Notes under the pieces: model-generated
What the model was told of the DNA's origin: nothing
What the model saw: only the letters and a program-made list of their open reading frames with translations
The model's database searches: none
Assembly: GCF_002614725.1 (NCBI RefSeq)
Contig: NZ_MRZN01000016.1
Location: 1 to 64,000 of the forward strand
Length of the DNA stretch: 64,000 nucleotides
Reading direction: 5' to 3'
Origin: Staphylococcus edaphicus
GTDB lineage: Bacteria > Bacillota > Bacilli > Staphylococcales > Staphylococcaceae
Shown: piece after piece, positions 58,841-64,000 of the stretch
Numbering within the stretch: position 1 is the first letter of the stretch
How the letters are laid out: every line of letters begins with the position of its first letter
Program-made: the position numbers and the translations under genes

Positions 58841-59202
58841 TGTTGCACCTACTTCTTTTAAATTGTCCAAGTTATCATATAGAAAAATGAACTAACCGTC
58901 AAGATGATAATGTACACCGACATTTAAATTATCTATTATCTTAACATGTAGCATTGTTACAGAATTTGAATTGCCAACTACCCTCACTAAAAACTGATTA
59001 ATTAATGGCATATGATAGCTATAGACATTTTGATTAGCTAGTTAAAGTGCATGTCTGAATAATTTTTAAATTGCTGTGTTGATTATAAGCGCTATACAAT
59101 TTAATTTCATTCAACCACTAGTGCTAAGTTTAGGTGATAAATCCAATGCTTTATTTATAGCACAGTCTGATGCTATAATGTTTGTGAATAGGAGTGAACA
59201 AT
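58841..59202. other. AT-rich spacer upstream of nuc2 and the small membrane protein gene
   Basis: About 360 bp with both divergent promoters. A TATAAT is near 59174 on the plus strand. No repeat or other gene seen. Confidence 0.4.
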
Positions 59203-59391
59203 TTGAGCATTTTCAAAGAAAATATGATAACACTTGTCGCTGTTGTGATTGCTATCATTGTAGGTTTAACATTACAATATCAATTTCAATTACCTCTAAT
59301 GGTTTCTGCAGTATTAGCAGTCTTATTAGGTGTTCTAATTGGTTTTATAATTTATATAATCCAAGCCATTACAACGAAAAATAAAAAATAG
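59203..59391 (+). CDS. small two-helix membrane protein
   Basis: A 62-aa protein with two hydrophobic helices (MITLVAVVIAIIVGLTLQY and VLAVLLGVLIGFIIYIIQAI) and a basic end (TTKNKK). Start TTG 59203 with AGGAGTG upstream. It is followed by a terminator. Not recognised; no function proposed. Confidence 0.7.
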   Translation: MSIFKENMITLVAVVIAIIVGLTLQYQFQLPLMVSAVLAVLLGVLIGFIIYIIQAITTKNKK

Positions 59392-59396
59392 TTAGT

Positions 59397-59427
59397 TAAA
59401 CTGCCATTATAAATTAGTGGCAGTTTC
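59397..59427 (+). terminator. terminator
   Basis: AAACTGCCA pairs with TGGCAGTTT, then CATTATTT. Confidence 0.75.
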
Positions 59428-59529
59428 ATTATTTATATGACAAATGTCATGAATAGATTAAAAGATTATAAAACTTCCTTAAAGTTGACATAATATTATT
59501 ATAGTTTGTTGTTTTGAAATTAAAGCAAA

Positions 59530-59574
59530 AAAGTACCGTGTAGAAAGTGATGATGCTTTCTACACAGTACTTTA
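59530..59574 (-). terminator. terminator of the DUF2758 gene
   Basis: AAAGTACTGTGTAGAAAG pairs with CTTTCTACACGGTACTTT on the minus strand, then TTTGC. A long near-perfect stem. Confidence 0.85.
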
Positions 59575-59588
59575 AATTAAAATTTAGT

Positions 59589-59786
59589 TTAGACCTCTTT
59601 GGTAAATGTTAAAAATGCATGAAATTCTTGCTCATTTGCAGAAAATGTTCGCTCTTCAACCTCACGAACAGTAGAATTCAATAATTTATAGCCCGATACT
59701 TCGTCTGTTTTTAAAAAGCTATTAATCTCTTGTTCGAGTTCATTTAACGATAGTGCTTTTAATGTTTTTAATTTGATTTCTTCCAT
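59589..59786 (-). CDS. Cse60/DUF2758-like small protein
   Basis: A 65-aa protein: MEEIKLKTLKALSLNELEQE, INSFLKTDEVSGYKLLNSTV, then AFLTFTK near the end. This matches the pattern of DUF2758 (Bacillus Cse60). AAGGGGATGG precedes ATG 59786. A TATAAT (minus strand, 59826-59831) lies 40 bp upstream. Function in staphylococci unknown. Confidence 0.7.
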   Translation of the reverse strand: MEEIKLKTLKALSLNELEQEINSFLKTDEVSGYKLLNSTVREVEERTFSANEQEFHAFLTFTKEV

Positions 59787-60132
59787 GATTCCATCCCCTT
59801 ATGATGAGTATACTTTATTAAATACATTATACTATGTGTGCAAATAGTACACAAATTTTTACATAAATAATTACTATTTTATTTTTCTAATTATGATGTA
59901 ATTAGAAATAACAATTTTGTACACTCTATTAAATTCTGCTAACTTACATGTTTTAAGTAATTATCAACTTAGCAAAGACATTTCTAATATCTATTGCTTT
60001 TCTTATAAAACTTACAGCTCTTGAGCTTTCAATTGCAATAGCCCTCTGTTGCTATCAGTGTTACATCCATAATGAAGCAAACATTTTTACCAGTTTGCAC
60101 CCAAAAGCATTAAAAATTATAAATGGGTGCAA
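59787..60132. other. glnA-DUF2758 intergenic region with an extra inverted repeat
   Basis: Contains TTTGCACCCA (60094-60103) and its perfect complement TGGGTGCAAA (60124-60133), a 10-bp inverted repeat with a 20-nt loop, next to the glnA terminator. No open frame. Could be a second terminator or part of a small RNA. Confidence 0.45.
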
Positions 60133-60176
60133 AAAAGCAACCCAAATCATTCAATTAGAATGACTCAGATTGCTTA
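60133..60176 (-). terminator. glnA terminator
   Basis: AGCAATCTGAGTCATT pairs with AATGATTTGGGTTGCT on the minus strand, followed by TTTTTTGC. Confidence 0.85.
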
Positions 60177-60208
60177 TATACCTCGTATTTATCCCTTTTG
60201 TTTAGCAC

Positions 60209-61549
60209 CTAGTATTGCTTGATGTACTGTTCTCTTTCCCATTCAGATACTTGTGTTCTATAGTAATCCCACTCAATAGATTTAGAATTAATGAACTGGT
60301 TATAGATGTGGTTACCAAGTGCTTGTTTAATTGGTTCATTGTCTTTCATTGCTTTAATTGCAGTATATAATGTTGAAGGTAAATCTTGAATACCAACCGC
60401 TTCACGTTCTTCACGATTCATTTCATAGATATTTTGGTTCACTGGTTCTGGAACTTCAAGTTTATTTTTAATTCCGTCTAATCCGGCTTGTAAGATGGCT
60501 GCTAATGCTAAGTATGGATTGGCAGCTGGATCTACAGAACGTACCTCAACACGTGTTGATAATCCACGTGATGACGGTACACGGATTAATGGTGAACGGT
60601 TTTTACCGCTCCACGCAATATAACATGGTGCTTCATAACCCGGAACAAGTCGTTTATATGAGTTAACTAATGGATTACATACCCCTGTAAATCCACGTGC
60701 ATTTTTTAAGATACCTGCTACAAAGTGGAAAGCATCTCTAGTCATTTGCATATCACCGTCTGGATCAAAGAAAGCATTCTCTTTACCTTTGAATAATGAC
60801 ATATTAAAGTGCATACCGCTACCATTAACACCAAATAATGGTTTTGGCATAAATGTTGCATGTAGATTATGTTGACGCGCAATTGTTTTAACAACTAGTT
60901 TAAATGTTTGGATATTATCACATGCAGTAATTGCATCCGCATACTTGAAATCAATCTCATGTTGTCCAGGTGCAACTTCATGGTGACTTGCTTCAATATC
61001 AAAGCCCATATCTTCTAATTCTAATACAATATCACGACGACAATTTTCACCTAAATCAGTTGGTGCAAGGTCAAAGTATCCACCGTCATCATTTAATTCT
61101 AATGTTGGTTCACCTTTTTCATCTAATTTGAATAAGAAGAATTCTGGCTCAGGTCCTAAGTTTAACTCAGAGAAGCCTAATTCTTTCATATCATTTAAGA
61201 CACGCTTCAAGTTAGCACGCGGGTCACCTTCGAATGGCGTACCATCTGTTTTGTATATATCACAAATAAGACGCGCAACTTTTCCTTGTCCAGCAGTCCA
61301 TGGGAAAATAACCCACGTATCTAAATCAGGATATAAATACATATCAGATTCTTCAATACGTACGAAACCTTCAATTGAAGATCCATCGAACATCATTTCA
61401 TTATCTAATACTTTTTCTAACTGACTTACTGGTACTTCAACATTTTTAATAACGCCTAGTATATCTGTAAATTGTAATCGTAAGTACCTTACGTTTTCCT
61501 CTTTAGCAAACTTATGAATATCTTCTTTTGTAAATGAACGTTTTGGCAT
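60209..61549 (-). CDS. glnA: glutamine synthetase GlnA
   Basis: A 446-aa type I (GSI-alpha) enzyme that makes glutamine from glutamate and ammonia. It has [17 protein letters not shown] with the Arg used in feedback control of Firmicute enzymes, [12 protein letters not shown], the metal site [28 protein letters not shown] and [10 protein letters not shown]. It lacks the adenylylation loop of enteric enzymes. It follows glnR by 20 bp in one operon with a GlnR box upstream. Confidence 0.97.
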   Translation of the reverse strand: MPKRSFTKEDIHKFAKEENVRYLRLQFTDILGVIKNVEVPVSQLEKVLDNEMMFDGSSIEGFVRIEESDMYLYPDLDTWVIFPWTAGQGKVARLICDIYKTDGTPFEGDPRANLKRVLNDMKELGFSELNLGPEPEFFLFKLDEKGEPTLELNDDGGYFDLAPTDLGENCRRDIVLELEDMGFDIEASHHEVAPGQHEIDFKYADAITACDNIQTFKLVVKTIARQHNLHATFMPKPLFGVNGSGMHFNMSLFKGKENAFFDPDGDMQMTRDAFHFVAGILKNARGFTGVCNPLVNSYKRLVPGYEAPCYIAWSGKNRSPLIRVPSSRGLSTRVEVRSVDPAANPYLALAAILQAGLDGIKNKLEVPEPVNQNIYEMNREEREAVGIQDLPSTLYTAIKAMKDNEPIKQALGNHIYNQFINSKSIEWDYYRTQVSEWEREQYIKQY

Positions 61550-61569
61550 TGTATATGTCCCCCATATTT

Positions 61570-61938
61570 TTATTTAATAAATCGTGATAAGTCTCCACGG
61601 TTTATTGGAATTGCTTCTCGTTGTGGTTTCTGTGTAGCTTCAACTATCATTTGTTTTCTAGTTTCTTGTTCATCATCAGTAAGGTGATCTTGTTCATTTT
61701 TAATAATTTGTTTGATGCCTTTAATATTGAACCCTTTTTCAATTAATTTCTTAATCTCTAACAAGCGTTCTAAATCATTTAATGAAAAAAGTCTTTTGTT
61801 ACCTTCTGATCGTTGTGGCTTAATCAGTTCATGTGTTTCATAATAACGAATTTGTCTGGCAGTCAATTCGCTTAATTTGGTTACAACACTCATAGGGAAA
61901 ACGGGCATGCTTCGTCGTAATGTATCATTTGACTTCAA
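61570..61938 (-). CDS. glnR: nitrogen regulator GlnR, MerR family
   Basis: A 122-aa MerR-type regulator. Winged helix: [20 protein letters not shown], then [20 protein letters not shown]; the C-terminal tail ([11 protein letters not shown]) is the part by which feedback-inhibited glutamine synthetase activates GlnR in Bacillus. TTG 61938 is preferred to the GTG at 61947, which lies in the AGGGGTG site. It represses glnRA when nitrogen is plentiful. Confidence 0.95.
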   Translation of the reverse strand: MKSNDTLRRSMPVFPMSVVTKLSELTARQIRYYETHELIKPQRSEGNKRLFSLNDLERLLEIKKLIEKGFNIKGIKQIIKNEQDHLTDDEQETRKQMIVEATQKPQREAIPINRGDLSRFIK

Positions 61939-61969
61939 TCCGATCACCCCTACTTTTGAACTTGATATT

Positions 61970-61998
61970 AATTTAGCACAATAATAGGATTAATTCAA
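61970..61998 (-). promoter_or_regulatory. glnRA promoter
   Basis: Minus strand TTGAAT (61993-61998), 17-bp spacer, TAAATT (61970-61975), directly downstream of the GlnR box. Confidence 0.6.
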
Positions 61999-62003
61999 AG
62001 ATA

Positions 62004-62020
62004 TGTCAGGTTTTCTGACA
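62004..62020. promoter_or_regulatory. GlnR box upstream of glnRA
   Basis: TGTCAGGTTTTCTGACA matches TGTNA-N7-TNACA exactly. It lies immediately upstream of the -35 element of glnRA. Confidence 0.85.
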
Positions 62021-62196
62021 TAGAGTTTAAATCCCTTGATATAACTACCTTTGACAATCATTTTAAAAGCGAAAAATGATAGTTTTTAGAAAATTCCTTA
62101 AATTTTTTCAAAAAAATCCATATATGCAACTATATATCGCAGCAGCAAACGTACACTACCACGCCTTATAATACATATATGGCACTCATTCTGATA

Positions 62197-63435
62197 TTAT
62201 ATTAATTGCTGTGATTTCAAATGGTGGGCCGCTCTTGAAACAGCTAATTTTACATGTTCATACGTTAAGCCACCTTGGACGTATGCTTCAAATGGCGGTC
62301 GAATAGGTCCATCTGCTGAAAGTTCAATTGAAGAACCTTGTACAAATGTTCCTGCCGCCATAATCACGTCATCTTCATATCCTGGCATATATGCCGGTTC
62401 AGGACTGAAATGCGCATTAATTGGGGATGCTTGTTGAATACTTTGACAAAATCGAATCATTTGTTCTTTATTTTCAAACGCAACAGTTTGAATTAAATCT
62501 GTTCTTGGCTCGTCATATCTTGGATTTGTACGCATTTCCATTTTTTCTAGTAACAGACTTGTGAATAGTGCGCCTTTTAAACTTTGACTAACCACATGCG
62601 GTGCTAAAAAGAATCCTTGATACATTTCTTGTAAAGAATTAAGCGATGCCCCAGCTTCTTTTCCAATGCCTGGTGCAGTTAAACGATAACCACAGCGAGC
62701 GATTAAATCTTTTTTACCTGCAATATATCCACCAATTTTTGCTAAACCACCGCCTGGATTCTTAATTAAAGATCCTGCTATTAAATCTGCTCCGCATTCT
62801 ATCGGTTCACGCTGCTCTACAAATTCACCATAACAATTGTCTACAAAAATGATGATGTTAGGATGCTGTGCTTTGATTTGTTTTATGGCGTTTTCGATCA
62901 CATCTAAATTTATAGATGGACGTTGGTCATAGCCTTTAGAACGTTGAATTGCTATCACTTTGGTTTGATCATTGATTTGCTTCAATACCTCTTGAATATT
63001 TATATCTCCATTTTTCAAATCTACCTTATTGTAATGCACACCATGTTCCTTGAGGCTTTCAATACCATTTCCATTAATTCCTATTACCTCTAATAGCGTA
63101 TCATACGGATTGCCAGTTATATATAATAACTCATCTCCATATTTCAATGTACTTTGTAGAGCGATTGTAATCGCATGCGTTCCAGAAATGATTTGTGGTC
63201 TAACTAAAGCATCTTCTGCTTTAAATGTATGTGCATAGATTTCTTCTAGATGATCTCTACCAAAATCATCATAACCATAGCCAGTTGTTCCCTGTAAATC
63301 ACTTTCAGTAGCTTTCACCGCATGAAACGCATCAAGTACCTTTTCCTGATTTACGAAGGCAGTTTCTTCTATCACCTTAAAATATGGTGTTAAAGTAGCC
63401 TCTGTTGTTTCAATCAGTTGTTTCATATCTTCCAT
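62197..63435 (-). CDS. PLP-dependent lyase-like protein (aluminum-resistance / methionine gamma-lyase family)
   Basis: A 412-aa fold-type-I PLP protein of the family annotated as aluminum resistance protein or YnbB. The cofactor lysine is in LIAGSLIKNPGGGLAKIGGY; the N-terminal part includes TTGYGYDDFGRDHLEEIYAH, RPQIISGTHAITIALQS, and IIFVDNCYGEFVEQREP. The true reaction is not known; it resembles cystathionine lyases. It sits between hflX (14 bp upstream) and glnRA, the usual Firmicute order (hflX-ynbB-glnR-glnA). AAGGAAG precedes ATG 63435. Confidence 0.9.
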   Translation of the reverse strand: MEDMKQLIETTEATLTPYFKVIEETAFVNQEKVLDAFHAVKATESDLQGTTGYGYDDFGRDHLEEIYAHTFKAEDALVRPQIISGTHAITIALQSTLKYGDELLYITGNPYDTLLEVIGINGNGIESLKEHGVHYNKVDLKNGDINIQEVLKQINDQTKVIAIQRSKGYDQRPSINLDVIENAIKQIKAQHPNIIIFVDNCYGEFVEQREPIECGADLIAGSLIKNPGGGLAKIGGYIAGKKDLIARCGYRLTAPGIGKEAGASLNSLQEMYQGFFLAPHVVSQSLKGALFTSLLLEKMEMRTNPRYDEPRTDLIQTVAFENKEQMIRFCQSIQQASPINAHFSPEPAYMPGYEDDVIMAAGTFVQGSSIELSADGPIRPPFEAYVQGGLTYEHVKLAVSRAAHHLKSQQLI

Positions 63436-63449
63436 TTCATAACTTCCTT

Positions 63450-64000
63450 CTATTCTTTTTTATACCCTTTTACATTATACGTCGCATTTACTTCATCAAA
63501 CTCTAATTCCGATATAAGTGTATGTTGTTTTAAAAAGTACAAGCGATCTGCATTTGCACTCGGTACAACTTCTTCATAGTAATTAAGCACTTGTGTAATT
63601 TGATTAAATAAGAGTGCTTTCACTTTTTCTATATCATGTTCATCTTTACTTGAAACAAATACAAATGGTTTATTTGTCGTAGGTAATGGGCCCTCATTTA
63701 AATCTTTTTTATTAAAAATAATCACTTGTGGTATCTGATCCATACCTAGGTCCTTAACAATTTGATTTACTGTATCATATTGTCCACGGTATTCAGGATG
63801 ACTACTGTCTACAACATGTAATAACAGATCTGCATTTTTTGCTTCTTCTAATGTAGATTTAAAAGCGGCAATTAATGTGGTAGGTAACTTTTGAATAAAT
63901 CCGACAGTATCCGAAATAATTAAATTAAAGCCATCATTAATCTGTATTTGTCTTGTTTTTGGATCAAGTGTGGCGAAAAGAAGATTTTTTTCATATGTCG
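63450..64000 (-). CDS. hflX: GTPase HflX, 3' part (5' end outside window)
   Basis: The reading frame stays open to the window edge, giving about 183 residues of the C-terminal half. Visible G-domain parts: TYEKNLLFATLDPKTRQ (switch I), SDTVGFIQKLPTTLIAAFKS (G3), NADLLLHVVDSSHPEY, and VIIFNKKDL (G4, NKxD). The C-terminal domain follows. HflX splits stalled or heat-damaged ribosomes. The N-terminus and G1 are beyond position 64000. Confidence 0.95.
   Translation of the reverse strand, partial: TYEKNLLFATLDPKTRQIQINDGFNLIISDTVGFIQKLPTTLIAAFKSTLEEAKNADLLLHVVDSSHPEYRGQYDTVNQIVKDLGMDQIPQVIIFNKKDLNEGPLPTTNKPFVFVSSKDEHDIEKVKALLFNQITQVLNYYEEVVPSANADRLYFLKQHTLISELEFDEVNATYNVKGYKKE

Noticed and set aside
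1-64000. CRISPR arrays, tRNA or rRNA genes
   Set aside because: No regularly spaced direct repeats, cloverleaf with CCA-type end, or rRNA-like GC-rich stretch was seen.
1-64000. Assignment to S. aureus itself
   Set aside because: Order fits, but MsrR, MsrA, SosA, KatA and ParC (Asp84) differ from the S. aureus proteins as remembered, and at least three loci appear additional. Species left open.

Overview
This 64 kb window is chromosomal DNA from a low-GC Firmicute. Gene content and order point firmly to Staphylococcus: mprF, msrR, parE/parC, acnA, mscL, sbcCD, tkt, sosA/lexA, guaC, rpsN2/rpmG, katA, hom-thrC-thrB, membrane nuclease, glnRA and hflX follow the familiar staphylococcal backbone. 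Several proteins (MsrR, MsrA, the ParC quinolone region with Asp84, KatA) differ from the S. aureus versions I remember, so a non-aureus species is more likely. I cannot name the species. No rRNA, tRNA, CRISPR array or intact mobile element was seen.

Layout. 1-7 kb: msrR and msrA, then a ribose module (rbsR-rbsD-rbsA-rbsC-rbsB, minus strand) with a palindromic operator and cre-like sites. 7-16 kb: mprF, an AI-2E-family permease, an acyltransferase-3 membrane protein, a small lipoprotein, glcT and a sodium:alanine-type symporter. 16-28 kb: topoisomerase IV (parE-parC), plsY, a HesB-like protein, a thioesterase, aconitase with a Fur-like site upstream, a BCCT osmolyte transporter and mscL. 28-32 kb: a decayed IS1182-family transposase, a dispersed repeat, then a GntR regulator with a two-gene ABC transporter. 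32-42 kb: sbcD-sbcC, a CcdC-like protein, small genes, a tyrosine-recombinase remnant, tkt, and the SOS locus (sosA and lexA divergent around three LexA boxes). 42-50 kb: a CAP-domain protein, guaC, zinc-independent S14 divergent from L33 (each with a Zur-like box), a YxeA-like protein, katA with a PerR-like box, and an amino-acid permease. 50-64 kb: HAD phosphatase, hom-thrC-thrB divergent from an aspartokinase with a CodY-like motif, uncharacterised genes, a NERD-like membrane protein next to a thermonuclease, glnR-glnA with a GlnR box, a PLP lyase-like protein and the 3' part of hflX.

Themes. Much of the window is stress and nutrient physiology under recognisable regulators: LexA, Zur, PerR, Fur, GlnR, CodY, RbsR/CcpA. 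The likely accessory insertions in the conserved backbone are the rbs module, the acyltransferase/lipoprotein pair and the GntR-ABC operon; the IS1182 relic and the integrase tail are signs of past mobile-element activity. The intergenic regions carry a modular repeat family starting with a GAGGCTGGGACA-like motif, often part of terminators. Start codons were re-chosen by Shine-Dalgarno spacing where the longest open frame was implausible; TTG and GTG starts are frequent. Statements about S. aureus gene order and family membership come from memory and were not checked by search.
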